Translations under genes and position numbers: made by a program
The notes under the pieces: model-generated
Told to the model about the DNA's origin: nothing
The model's database searches: none
Seen by the model: the letters and a program-made list of their open reading frames with translations, nothing else
Part shown: positions 48,750 through 57,569 of the stretch, one piece after another
Layout: each line of letters opens with the position of its first letter
Position numbering within the stretch: the first letter of the stretch is position 1
Assembly: GCA_027604185.1 (NCBI GenBank)
Contig: JADGKB010000019.1
Span: 62,001 to 126,000 of the forward strand
DNA: 64,000 bases
Reading direction: 5' to 3'
Origin: Boothiomyces macroporosus
Lineage: Eukaryota > Chytridiomycota > Chytridiomycetes > Rhizophydiales > Terramycetaceae

Positions 48750-50375
48750 TTATTGCATTAAATCTCGTACTCTTGGATCACTTTTTAACAGCTCAACTAC
48801 TGCTTCGTGCCCATTTTCAAGCGCATTCTTTAGCGCTTCATTATTACCAGCAGTAGGATCAACTTTATCATTTTCTAATAATAGGTTTACAATATCATAA
48901 TGTCCAAGTTTGGCAGCAGTCTTGATTGAAAAGTTGTCTTGTGCCGATGCATCTACTCGTTCATCCTGTAATAGTAATCTCACTATTTCTATAAAATCAG
49001 GCTTGGCGCGATTGGCATAGTAGCCATATCTGTCTGTGAAACATTGCACTGCGTGTCTTATTGCATAGTTTAAATTGGCAGAGGGGTCTACTCTTTTGTC
49101 TGCCAGCAGTAGCTGGAAAATGTGCAGGTGACCTTCATTTGCAGCTGTTCTAATTGGTAAATTATCATCTGCTGCAATATCAACTCTATCATCATCAATA
49201 AGTAGTTTGACGATATCATAGTGTCCATGCCTGCATGCCCAAACTAAAGCAGCGTTATTTTGAGCCGCAGGGTTAACCCTTTGATCTTTGATGAGTAGTT
49301 CCACAATTTCAGTGTGGCCATTATGTGCTGCTGATTTAACAGCTTTATCATTTTCAGCAGACGGATCAACTTCAGGTAATTGTAGTAGATACCGCACCAA
49401 ATCTTCATACCCTTTATCTGCAGCATTTTTAATCAAAAAGTTGTTATTATCGTTTGCTTTTATCCTTCCATCTTTGAGTAATATTTCTAGAACATTTACT
49501 GAAATGGTGTTGGTGATCGCGACGTTGTTTAATGAAGGATCCACTCTACCGTCTTCTAGTAAAAGTTTCACAATTCCTGTATGGCCCTTGTTACATGCAA
49601 ATCGAAGAGCAAGATTGTTACTATCACACGGATCCACTCTGGGATCTTGAAGTAAAGTTTTCACAACCTGATATTTACCAGTTTGAGAAGCCAGTATGAC
49701 CGCTGCATTGTGCATAGTAGACGGATCTACTCTAGAATCTTTGAGGTACAGCTTTACTAATTCCAAATGCCCATATTTAGCTGCATTTCGGATACAGCAA
49801 TTGTAATTAACACCTGGATTAACTTGAGGGTTTTCAAGCAGAATTTTGGCGATTTCAGAGAACCCTCGGTCAGTAGCGATTCGAATTGCCATATTATCGT
49901 CGAATGTAACATCAACTGGAAAGTACTTTAGCATCTGACAGACTGCTGAACTAGACCCGCTTTCAACTATTTTCAAGAATATCCTGTTCAGCTCAACTTT
50001 ATCCACATTGTCAGTATTTTGAATCAAATCTATTGCTATCCAAGGGTGGAGTTTAATTTTCGGTTCCAGCAACTTTTTCAGTCCCAATAATTTTGTGTCG
50101 TTGACGATAGTCGGGTATTTTAACGACCTTTTGAATTGACAATAGTGACCATTCACCAAGCAAAACAGAAATGTATCCTGATTTATATCTTCTGATAGCA
50201 GTACCATATATTCGGAAGGATCTTTTGCCACTATCAATTCGCACGATTGGTAGTAGTATTTGAATCTGAAATGCGGCAGTGAGAAATCGCTTCTAATTGC
50301 GAATTTGATCTGCAGGAATTCCAGGTAATTTAAATGCTTTATGATTATGCCTAATTCGTTGAGTATTTTTTGCAT
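48750..50375 (-). CDS. Ankyrin-repeat protein
   Basis: A single exon of 541 codons from ATG at 50373-50375. About the first 165 residues are a non-repeat N-terminal domain; then about eleven ankyrin repeats of the type 'N.AI..A...GH..IVKLLL.D.RVDPS', ending at the stop at 48750. Repeats with RVDP signatures are common in expanded ankyrin families of amoebae, fungi and large viruses. No introns, unlike most neighbours. Its start codon is 55 bp from the left end of the mobile element. Confidence 0.9.
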   Translation of the reverse strand: MQKILNELGIIIKHLNYLEFLQIKFAIRSDFSLPHFRFKYYYQSCELIVAKDPSEYMVLLSEDINQDTFLFCLVNGHYCQFKRSLKYPTIVNDTKLLGLKKLLEPKIKLHPWIAIDLIQNTDNVDKVELNRIFLKIVESGSSSAVCQMLKYFPVDVTFDDNMAIRIATDRGFSEIAKILLENPQVNPGVNYNCCIRNAAKYGHLELVKLYLKDSRVDPSTMHNAAVILASQTGKYQVVKTLLQDPRVDPCDSNNLALRFACNKGHTGIVKLLLEDGRVDPSLNNVAITNTISVNVLEILLKDGRIKANDNNNFLIKNAADKGYEDLVRYLLQLPEVDPSAENDKAVKSAAHNGHTEIVELLIKDQRVNPAAQNNAALVWACRHGHYDIVKLLIDDDRVDIAADDNLPIRTAANEGHLHIFQLLLADKRVDPSANLNYAIRHAVQCFTDRYGYYANRAKPDFIEIVRLLLQDERVDASAQDNFSIKTAAKLGHYDIVNLLLENDKVDPTAGNNEALKNALENGHEAVVELLKSDPRVRDLMQ

Positions 50376-50430
50376 TTGGGATTAGGGGTGGAAAAAGTCT
50401 GGTGAGCTAAATTTTGGTTCCAATTAGAAT

Positions 50431-50480
50431 TGGGGGTTTCAAAACGCTAAAATTTTTTAGATGTACAACCAGAAAAATGT
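50431..50480 (+). repeat. Left terminal inverted repeat
   Basis: 50 bp starting TGGGGGTTTCAAAACG and ending CCAGAAAAATGT; pairs with 62729-62778 with four mismatches and no gap. Confidence 0.88.
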
Positions 50481-50690
50481 CAGCCACCATCCAAAATTTT
50501 TGATTGTTGCAAAAGGGCGTTCAAAACAGAATGAAAATTGTTTGTTATTGTCATGTGTAAAATCACATGACATCTTGATTTTGATTGGTCATTTTTTGTG
50601 TAACATCTGATGGTGAGGTATTTTTTTAGGTATAACTAATAAATATAGAAACACGTGATTTTTAACTATAAAGCTCATTAAAATTTCCAT

Positions 50691-51128
50691 ATGAAAAAAA
50701 ACATGGATAAAATTAAAAATTCTATCATAAGATTGACTGAAGAATATACTCCCCCAAATGACAGGCAAGGAATTTTATCTGGATTGCAAATATGGTTACG
50801 AAATTACACTCAAGAAATTTCACGAGTACCACCAACCTTTAACGAGATTAGCTTTACTCAACCTCGACCAATATCCGATCATTCAAATCTAGCACAATTT
50901 TCACAAATCCCTAACTTACCAATTCCATTACAAATTGGGTTTCCTAATATGAATGCTGAAATTTCTCAGATTAATAATGCTAGTGGGACCTTAGGTGTTA
51001 CAATAGAAACAATGCAAAGATGGTTAAGAGATTTCCAAAGATATGATCCTAGATTTGGTTATGTTAAACAATTTGAAATCACTCTTGGAAACAGAACTAC
51101 TCATGTAGTTTTCTTTAAATCTGAATAA
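50691..51128 (+). CDS. Cargo ORF, unknown (145 aa)
   Basis: Starts at ATG 50691 just inside the left end of the element. Soluble, with RQGILSGLQIWLRNYTQEI and a C-terminal GTLGVTIETMQRWLRDFQRY region that may be helical. No family recognised. CACGTG lies 33 bp upstream (50652-50657). Confidence 0.55.
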   Translation: MKKNMDKIKNSIIRLTEEYTPPNDRQGILSGLQIWLRNYTQEISRVPPTFNEISFTQPRPISDHSNLAQFSQIPNLPIPLQIGFPNMNAEISQINNASGTLGVTIETMQRWLRDFQRYDPRFGYVKQFEITLGNRTTHVVFFKSE

Positions 51129-51174
51129 ATCCAAATTTTGGTATTTAGTGTGTGATATTAAAATATGATTTATA

Positions 51175-51180
51175 ACGCGT
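51175..51180 (+). promoter_or_regulatory. ACGCGT box in the mobile element
   Basis: ACGCGT 39 bp upstream of the ATG at 51220, inside an AT-rich spacer. Confidence 0.3.
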
Positions 51181-51219
51181 TTAATGTTAAACTTTATTTG
51201 TATAATAAAATTATAAGAG

Positions 51220-51432
51220 ATGACAGGTCAGTATGATATGATGATTAATATTGTAGATGATAATATAACAGATGTATATTATAAGGACGGTATTAAATTA
51301 AATAAATTAAATAATGAGGATTTAGAAATAGAAAAGTTTCTATTAGATATAAATGACAACTCATACTTTGGGGGTATTCATTATGTGAATAACAAGTATA
51401 TACTTGTATATAAAAATATGACAAAAAAATAA
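51220..51432 (+). CDS. Cargo ORF, unknown (70 aa)
   Basis: Small acidic protein starting MTGQYDMMINIVDDN, very AT-rich. The stop codon lies within the left arm of a long perfect hairpin. No family recognised. Confidence 0.4.
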   Translation: MTGQYDMMINIVDDNITDVYYKDGIKLNKLNNEDLEIEKFLLDINDNSYFGGIHYVNNKYILVYKNMTKK

Positions 51433-51498
51433 TCGAATAAAGTTAAAATTCACGTGCAATATCACGTGAATTTTAACTTTATTCGATTATTTTTTTGT
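51421..51498. repeat. Perfect inverted repeat, 36-bp arms, 6-bp loop
   Basis: Arms 51421-51456 and 51463-51498 are exact reverse complements; the inner ends are CACGTG and the loop is CAATAT. It overlaps the end of the + ORF at 51220 and lies downstream of the − kinase-like gene, i.e. between convergent genes. Could act as a two-way terminator, or be two abutting terminal repeats. Confidence 0.85.
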
Positions 51499-51630
51499 GT
51501 AACATTGAAGTGTCAGTAAAGGAACCTACTAAGGATTTTAACCTGTTTCAAAAGCAGATGTATATGAATAGTTGCTTCTTTGGTAAATTATCTTTTGGGA
51601 ATTCAGTGATGTATTTATGTCCTTGTTTAT

Positions 51631-52575
51631 TCAATTGTTTAATATCTGTAACAAGCCACCTACACCATGAGGGAATTTATAACCATCATTTTTAAGGATA
51701 TTCCATAAACACTGTTTGCATTCATTAAGTGTTAATGGGTTTTGATTATTAATCAAAGAGATTATCTCCGGCGGAACGTCATTAACAAACAGATGATCGT
51801 CGATAAAATTGTTCAATCCTTCGCGGTCTCTTCCAAAATTGCTTATTGCTTCTTCATCAGTATTAGGAATATTGGCATCGTTGAAATCAATGAGAAACAA
51901 TTGTCTATCATTATCAATCATAACGTTTACGTTCCCTTCTGTACCCAAATCACTGATATCCTGGTGAAATACTCCACATATGTGCGAAGAAGCTAAAGCA
52001 AATATTAACGTTTTAAGCCACAAAGTGCGCTGATCGAAATCGAAATCAATGGCAATATCCCTACACAAGACCTGGCCGTCAATTCTTTTAAAAAACAGCC
52101 ATAGCAAGCATCGGTCACTGTCATAGGACCAACTTCTGAATTGACATAAGGGCATCCAGTCATATTGTCTTGTCCGAAAATTTGAATTAATTTCGGCAAT
52201 GGCATAATTCCGACGTTCCTGGTTATAAAGTCCAGGATAAACCTTCGCAACTAGTGCAATTGGGGCAAACCTATGTGTAGCATTAAAAACAGAGAAGGTT
52301 CCACCTTGTAAAGGGTTCGCAAGATCTATGTGAAAATGGTCTACAGGGGTAGGAACTCTATCGGCTATTATCGTTTCAGGACTTAAGTCCCTACGATATT
52401 GAACTAAAGCTTGGTAATAGTTGGCGATTTGATCGTCAGCATTTGGATCACCGTTTACTACTTTACCTTCCCAAATTGCATATGCACGCTTCTTAACTTC
52501 AATTTCAAAGTTTTCATCTTCAAAATCGGTACAAGGGTAAGGTTCTATTCGAGCATACTGAAATAAATCCATCAC
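51631..52575 (-). CDS. Cargo: protein-kinase-like protein
   Basis: 314 residues from ATG at 52573-52575. Kinase-like landmarks: ALVAKVY (a candidate VAxK lysine), then HQDISDLGTEGNVN (HxD catalytic loop with downstream Asn) and FLIDFNDANI, where the usual DFG reads DFN. The N-terminal part (DLFQYARIEPYPC) is specific. Because of the DFN motif it may be a pseudokinase or atypical kinase. No signal peptide or TM segment. Its 3' end faces the 51421-51498 hairpin. Confidence 0.55.
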   Translation of the reverse strand: MMDLFQYARIEPYPCTDFEDENFEIEVKKRAYAIWEGKVVNGDPNADDQIANYYQALVQYRRDLSPETIIADRVPTPVDHFHIDLANPLQGGTFSVFNATHRFAPIALVAKVYPGLYNQERRNYAIAEINSNFRTRQYDWMPLCQFRSWSYDSDRCLLWLFFKRIDGQVLCRDIAIDFDFDQRTLWLKTLIFALASSHICGVFHQDISDLGTEGNVNVMIDNDRQLFLIDFNDANIPNTDEEAISNFGRDREGLNNFIDDHLFVNDVPPEIISLINNQNPLTLNECKQCLWNILKNDGYKFPHGVGGLLQILNN

Positions 52576-52755
52576 GTTTCTTTTTTAACAGAGCAAATTG
52601 AAAAAATGGGCGTCTTGAAATGAGTGATCTCTGCGCCACACTATGTGACAGGCCACTCCTACGGCTACTCATTTCGCGTGTCACAGAAGTTAGCATTTTA
52701 TAAATCAATTAAAATTAGTTTAATTTAAAATATATTTCAATAAAAACATTTAATA

Positions 52756-53301
52756 ATGTTTCATTGGTTAACTTATCTTTATATTGATCAATTCATAAAA
52801 CATTGTAAAGATGATAATTTAATAAAAGCCAAAAAATTACTTAGATCTAATACTGTTTCCTATCTTAAATGGTTATATAAAGATTTTACATTAGTTGATT
52901 GTGAAAATTATTATTTGATTAAATATGCTGCTAGAAATGGGAAATTTGAATTATTTTCATTTCTATTTGATAACAATGCAAATATTCATATTAATAATGA
53001 TTACCCATTAAAACAGGCAATAGTGAATAATCACATGGAAATAGTCTATTTTATTCTAGATTATGCTAATAGAAATCAACAAAGTAGGATTGCGTTATTG
53101 TTATCAGCGCAATTAGGTAATTTTGAATTACTTAAACATATTATTGAAACAGGGATATCACCAGATATTGATGATTGTTCAGCTTTGAAATGGGCTATGA
53201 AAAATAAACATTATAACATTGTTAAATATCTAATTGAAATAGGTGCAAATCCAAAAGTTTTACAACAGGTTGATTATGTAACATTGATAAAGGATTTGTA
53301 A
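52756..53301 (+). CDS. Cargo: short ankyrin-like repeat protein
   Basis: 181 residues from ATG 52756. Degenerate ankyrin repeats: YYLIKYAARNGKFELFSFLF, YPLKQAIVNNHMEIVYFIL, SALKWAMKNKHYNIVKYLIE. Lys/Asn/Ile-rich and AT-rich, unlike the RVDP-type ankyrin gene just outside the element. Possibly an effector or interaction module. Confidence 0.65.
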   Translation: MFHWLTYLYIDQFIKHCKDDNLIKAKKLLRSNTVSYLKWLYKDFTLVDCENYYLIKYAARNGKFELFSFLFDNNANIHINNDYPLKQAIVNNHMEIVYFILDYANRNQQSRIALLLSAQLGNFELLKHIIETGISPDIDDCSALKWAMKNKHYNIVKYLIEIGANPKVLQQVDYVTLIKDL

Positions 53302-53339
53302 AAATAAAAAGTTGTATTAAAATTTATTTCACTGAAATA

Positions 53340-53345
53340 ACGCGT
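53340..53345 (+). promoter_or_regulatory. ACGCGT box in the mobile element
   Basis: ACGCGT, with TTTCGCG right behind it, 6 bp ahead of the ATG at 53352. Confidence 0.3.
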
Positions 53346-53351
53346 TTCGCG

Positions 53352-54308
53352 ATGGATGAATATACAATATTGACAACAAATAAGGGTGGAATTGCCGGAG
53401 CAATATTGCGAGAACAACATCAGAGAAAGGAAAAAGAAGAGCGTTCTTTATCTCTCTTAGAAGCAAAGATTAAACAATGTATTCGTATTAGAAATGGAAG
53501 GTTAGCCACAGGATATTTAATACATTATGAACATAATATGCGCGCCTTTAACAATAATTTCATAGTGTCTGATAGTTCAGTATGCGACGAAAATTGTACC
53601 CGAGAGTTATGTAAAGGGATACGTACAAAATTGTTACCAAATATACAAATTGATGCAGATGGTATTAAATCTTTGCATCTTAAAAAGTGGATTAGATTTG
53701 TATATTGGGCAGCATTTGGGATTTTCCTAATTATACCAGTCCTTGCTGCAGTCGCTGATTTTACACATTTCTTTCCCGCTCCAATAGCTACACTTATATC
53801 AACTGTACTTGCATTCTTTGTTGCCCAAGTGGCCGGTCAATTGTGTCCATATTGGTTCAAGAATGATCAGATAGTAGATTTGCTTAAAGAAAGGCTATTA
53901 TTTAGTAGTCTCGGGAGATACGCAAAATACGCAGGTTACTCTGAAGATGAGATTGTAAAATTATTATGGGCTAAAGATGGGAGACGTGGAGCTTTTATAG
54001 GAGAAAATGGCTATGGTTTCATGCAAAAAGAAAATGGAAAATTGGAATTAACAAATGGAGTACCTATAGATATGTTACGATTTCGTAGCTGGTATATATG
54101 TAGATCACAAAAAGGTAATCATGTTTTGGTAAGAGTTACACATGGAGGACTTATTAAAACAAGAGGACCTATTCTTGATGATGGACCAGAAGTATATTAT
54201 TGTACTGTAGTCAAACAAATCCCATTAATACTTCATACTAAATGGGAAATATATAGAATTTCCGATGAAGAAGCGTGGTTTGAAGTAGCTGAAGGTTATT
54301 TAGCTTAA
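53352..54308 (+). CDS. Cargo: two-TM protein of unknown function
   Basis: 318 residues from ATG 53352. N-terminal basic helix with REQHQRKEKEERSLSLLEAK, two adjacent membrane segments (FVYWAAFGIFLIIPVLAAVA and PIATLISTVLAFFVAQVAG), then a soluble C-terminal domain of about 140 residues with FIGENGYGFMQKENGK and RFRSWYICRSQKGNHVLVRV. No family recognised. Confidence 0.6.
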   Translation: MDEYTILTTNKGGIAGAILREQHQRKEKEERSLSLLEAKIKQCIRIRNGRLATGYLIHYEHNMRAFNNNFIVSDSSVCDENCTRELCKGIRTKLLPNIQIDADGIKSLHLKKWIRFVYWAAFGIFLIIPVLAAVADFTHFFPAPIATLISTVLAFFVAQVAGQLCPYWFKNDQIVDLLKERLLFSSLGRYAKYAGYSEDEIVKLLWAKDGRRGAFIGENGYGFMQKENGKLELTNGVPIDMLRFRSWYICRSQKGNHVLVRVTHGGLIKTRGPILDDGPEVYYCTVVKQIPLILHTKWEIYRISDEEAWFEVAEGYLA

Positions 54309-54466
54309 ACGTTTGGAAATCTTTATTTACAAAAGATGATATTTTTTGATTAAGAATAAAATATAAAAATATACGGAAATTTACTTAATGTTGTTTGGCT
54401 TTTAATATTGGTAGAATATTAATAGGTGTGGCTTTCGTGGAGTAAAACTTTTCTCAAAAAACAAAT

Positions 54467-55630
54467 ATGCCCAAAGTATCAACTAGAAAATTCACTCTCG
54501 AACAAATTGACAAACTTCTTTTTCATTTAATTTTATTCATGAATTCAAATGAAAATGATACTGAAATAGAGGAATTAATGGAACTCAAAGCTCACATTTT
54601 ATCATACAGATACTTTGGACCTTCTGTTTCAATTCCTAAATCCTTAGAACACAGGGTTTTACTTCTCACTTTACCAACTAATGAATTCCGACAAGCTTTT
54701 CGAATGAACAAGGATACTTTCAACTTTATTCTCAGCAGAATTGAAGACCATCATATTTTCAGGACCGATAACTATCATAAACAACAACCTGTTTGGGTCC
54801 AGTTATTACTTGCATTAGAAAGATTTGGATTTGATGGTAATGCTTGTTCTGTTGGTAAAGTTGCTAGGAATATGGGTATTGCAAATGGAACTGTAATTTT
54901 GTATACAAATCGTGTGATAGAAGCATTGATGTCATTAGAAACTACTTATATCAAATGGCCTTCTCCTGCTAGACGTAAAAGAACAAGTGACTATTTTGAA
55001 GCAAATCACAATTTCAAAGGATGTGTTGGTGTAGTTGATGGCACATTAGTCAATTTATGTCAGAAACCTTCTATTGATCCAGAGACTTATTGGTCAAGAA
55101 AACAAAGATATTCGATGAACGTCCAAATTGTATGTAATCATAAACGAGAAATAATTTATTATCAAGTAGGATATCCAGGTTCTTGTCATGATGCTATGTG
55201 TTTTGGAAATACTAATCTTTGTAAATACCCAGAAAGATATCTATCAAATGGAGAATACCTAATGGCAGATGGAGGATATTCATTAAGTCCAAATCTCTTG
55301 GTGCCATATAGAAATCCTCAAAGTGAAGAAGAATTGGAATTTAATGCGAAATTATCATCGGCAAGAATAATAGTGGAACATGTAATGGGATTATTGAAAG
55401 GGAGATGGAGTTCATTAAGAGGGCTTAGAGTACAATTACAAAAGAAAGAAGATACAGAAAGGATTAATAGATGGATAGTATCATGTTTAATACTGCATAA
55501 TATGGTGATGAAGTTTAGAGATAACTGGGAAGAAGAGAATACAGAAGATGAAGTAGATGATATAATAATAGAGAATATTGAGGAGACAGGAACAGAATTA
55601 AGAGAAAGGATAAGGGAAATGATATTGTAA
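54467..55630 (+). CDS. PIF/Harbinger (HARBI1-like) DDE transposase
   Basis: 387 residues from ATG 54467, no intron. An N-terminal helix-turn-helix-like region (ACSVGKVARNMGIANGTVIL) precedes a DDE_Tnp_4 domain: first Asp in GCVGVVDGTLVN, second Asp in GSCHDAMCFG, Glu in ARIIVEHVMGLLKGRW. The frame is intact and all three catalytic residues are present, so it may be active. Harbinger transposases need a Myb-like partner, supplied by the gene at 57569-58682. Confidence 0.9.
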   Translation: MPKVSTRKFTLEQIDKLLFHLILFMNSNENDTEIEELMELKAHILSYRYFGPSVSIPKSLEHRVLLLTLPTNEFRQAFRMNKDTFNFILSRIEDHHIFRTDNYHKQQPVWVQLLLALERFGFDGNACSVGKVARNMGIANGTVILYTNRVIEALMSLETTYIKWPSPARRKRTSDYFEANHNFKGCVGVVDGTLVNLCQKPSIDPETYWSRKQRYSMNVQIVCNHKREIIYYQVGYPGSCHDAMCFGNTNLCKYPERYLSNGEYLMADGGYSLSPNLLVPYRNPQSEEELEFNAKLSSARIIVEHVMGLLKGRWSSLRGLRVQLQKKEDTERINRWIVSCLILHNMVMKFRDNWEEENTEDEVDDIIIENIEETGTELRERIREMIL

Positions 55631-55778
55631 TAAATTTCAAAATTAACAAAATTTTATTTGTACTAAGAAATATTTGTTAACGTGTCACCAGCTTATTTTT
55701 ATTTGGTGTAACATGGCTCGAATGTTTTGTTTATTAAATAAACCAATCAAATTAAATTATAATGGTCTCGTGAATAAA

Positions 55779-55857
55779 ACGCGTTACTAATCAAAATAAA
55801 GATCAATCATATTACTAAAGCACGTGTTAGAATATTCTCGGCCAATGTGTATAAAAG
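55779..55857 (+). promoter_or_regulatory. Promoter-like cluster: ACGCGT, CACGTG, CCAAT, TATAAAAG
   Basis: Ahead of the protease ATG at 55889: ACGCGT at 55779-55784, CACGTG at 55821-55826, CCAAT at 55842-55846 and TATAAAAG at 55850-55857 (32 bp upstream). Function inferred from motif content. Confidence 0.45.
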
Positions 55858-55888
55858 GATTAGGTTTTCTACATGATCTAAAAAAAAC

Positions 55889-56527
55889 ATGAATCGTCAT
55901 CAATTAATGGAAAAAACTTGCTCTGTATGTTGTAAAAATGGAGAAGAAATAATTTCACTTGCATCTGGGTTTGTTATTCTCAACAAAGGTCAGTTTATAT
56001 TCATTACTGCAAGACATGTTTTAATGGACGCTAAAAAGTTGATGATTGAAAAGAAGTTTCAATCACCGTTATTTTTGGTTTGGCCAGAAAGAAAAATTGA
56101 AACTACTCTAGACTCTGAACCTTCAAATTGGAACTTGAATGAACAACTTGATTGTGCATGGTATAAACTTGAAAATATTGAAGGTTTTGATTGGGAAAGT
56201 ATTAGAATACCGGTAATGAATGAACTATCTTTTGGAGATAGAACTTTATGGCATTCTGGTTTTCCTCTAGGCGTGGGAAATGGTGCTTTTTCCAGACCTA
56301 CTATTGTAACCTCTTTTCGTGTTCATGAGCCTGGATTTTGTTTCACTGTTGACTCGGGAATGGGAGGATTCAGTGGTGGTCCAGTAGCAGTCTTATCAAT
56401 CGAACAAGGGATTGGTTTTACCTATGAGCATCCTACTTACGGTGTAATTGGTGTTCATACAAGTACGCTTACTAGAAATGCTGGAACTATGGGAAGATTT
56501 AGTTTGCTCTATAAAATATTGGAATAA
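55889..56527 (+). CDS. Cargo: trypsin-like serine protease
   Basis: 212 residues from ATG 55889. Chymotrypsin-fold triad by position: His in FITARHVLMD, Asp in EQLDCAWYKLE, Ser in GMGGFSGGPVAVL. No signal peptide, propeptide or TM segment, so probably cytosolic or nuclear. Cys-rich N-terminus (CSVCCKNG). The sequence resembles HtrA/viral-type small trypsin-like domains more than secreted trypsins. Confidence 0.8.
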   Translation: MNRHQLMEKTCSVCCKNGEEIISLASGFVILNKGQFIFITARHVLMDAKKLMIEKKFQSPLFLVWPERKIETTLDSEPSNWNLNEQLDCAWYKLENIEGFDWESIRIPVMNELSFGDRTLWHSGFPLGVGNGAFSRPTIVTSFRVHEPGFCFTVDSGMGGFSGGPVAVLSIEQGIGFTYEHPTYGVIGVHTSTLTRNAGTMGRFSLLYKILE

Positions 56528-56745
56528 ACTTGAAACCCCAAATTAGGGATTATTTTTGTGTTATTAGGTTTTAGATAAGAAAGTTCTTTCTTAATATGTT
56601 CAATATCAAGTTTTATTTGTTTTATGTCTTGAGAATGATTACATTTTATTACTCCATCTATAATTGACACTCCGATCTTGTTATCCATTATTATAATAGA
56701 GACAATAATAATTTTTTCCTTTTTAACACAAAAATATCCTGTCAT
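56509..56745 (-). CDS. Cargo ORF, small unknown (78 aa)
   Basis: ATG at 56743-56745; hydrophobic N-terminus (KKEKIIIVSIIIMDNKIG) and a helical middle (DIEHIKKELSYLK). Its 3' end overlaps the protease stop by 19 bp on the opposite strand. Weakly supported. Confidence 0.3.
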   Translation of the reverse strand: MTGYFCVKKEKIIIVSIIIMDNKIGVSIIDGVIKCNHSQDIKQIKLDIEHIKKELSYLKPNNTKIIPNLGFQVYSNIL

Positions 56746-56764
56746 ATATAAATACTTATAAAAT

Positions 56765-56935
56765 ATGGTCTGCAGTCATTGCAAAGATCCCACTCACAAT
56801 AAGACCACCTGTCCTGAACTGGCATTAGTATCAACAGGTCAGGCTAAAATAGGATATGTTGCTCAAGATAGAGAAAATAAGGATCATCCAGCTAATAAAG
56901 TTGGTGCCAAAGAAATAATAGATGCTAATAAGTAG
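56765..56935 (+). CDS. CCHC zinc-knuckle microprotein (56 aa)
   Basis: ATG 56765 to TAG at 56935. The N-terminus MVCSHCKDPTHNKTTC is a CxxCx4Hx4C zinc knuckle, normally used for single-stranded nucleic acid binding; the rest is hydrophilic (GYVAQDRENKDHP). Divergent from the small − ORF at 56509-56745, 19 bp apart. Not previously visible as a long frame. Confidence 0.55.
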   Translation: MVCSHCKDPTHNKTTCPELALVSTGQAKIGYVAQDRENKDHPANKVGAKEIIDANK

Positions 56936-57042
56936 TACATGCTCCATTTGGCAGAACGTTTTTGCTGAATATTCTACAAATTGATTAAATAAAAAATTAT
57001 AAAATTGAAAACTGATTTATAGATAATTATATTGAAAAAGAA

Positions 57043-57318
57043 ATGCTTCCTAGTGAACTCAATAGTGAAATTCCTAAATCTGTCTTACGTTTTATTTGGT
57101 CCACCAAAGTCCTAAAAGCTGGACTTGGCGTTCAATCTGAAACCGAAGTTAGAGATTGGTTCCATAATAATCCTCATATTCTTCACGAATTTGAAAAATT
57201 AAACCATCAATTACTTCTAGGTATCAAAGAACTTCAACAAAACGCTATCAATGGTTTGAAAAATGAAACAAGAGATGATAAATTATTCAATTCTAATAAA
57301 AGATTTAGAATTGAATAA
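57043..57318 (+). CDS. Cargo: small protein, intact paralog (91 aa)
   Basis: Starts MLPSELNSEIPKSVLRFIW; contains LGVQSETEVRDWFHNNPHI and GIKELQQNAINGL. Shares the pattern 'LGV..E.E.R.WF..N' with the frameshifted copy at 58810-59117. Function unknown. Confidence 0.6.
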   Translation: MLPSELNSEIPKSVLRFIWSTKVLKAGLGVQSETEVRDWFHNNPHILHEFEKLNHQLLLGIKELQQNAINGLKNETRDDKLFNSNKRFRIE

Positions 57319-57429
57319 TTTTTAAAAAGACCATTTCGGACAGATTTGTCCGATCCGTGATTTTATCCAAAAATAATTAGAGATTTATAGATAAAAATCA
57401 TTAGAATAAGCAAAATTTTTGTTTGTTTC

Positions 57430-57470
57430 ATAATAAATAGTCCTATTGTGAATATAGGACTATTTATTAT
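57430..57470. repeat. Inverted repeat, 17-bp arms
   Basis: Arms 57430-57446 and 57454-57470, perfect, around a 7-nt loop; between the convergent genes ending at 57318 and 57569. Confidence 0.7.
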
Positions 57471-57530
57471 AAAACATTTTATTATTTTTGTTACTATAAA
57501 AAATGGTATATGTTGAAACTAAGCTTCAAC

Positions 57531-57569
57531 AATTATATCTTCAGAGACTTTTTCGCTGAAGATATAATT
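57531..57569. repeat. Inverted repeat, 14-bp arms at a gene end
   Basis: Arms 57531-57544 and 57556-57569, directly at the 3' end of the Myb-like gene; likely transcript-end signal or hairpin (inference). Confidence 0.6.
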
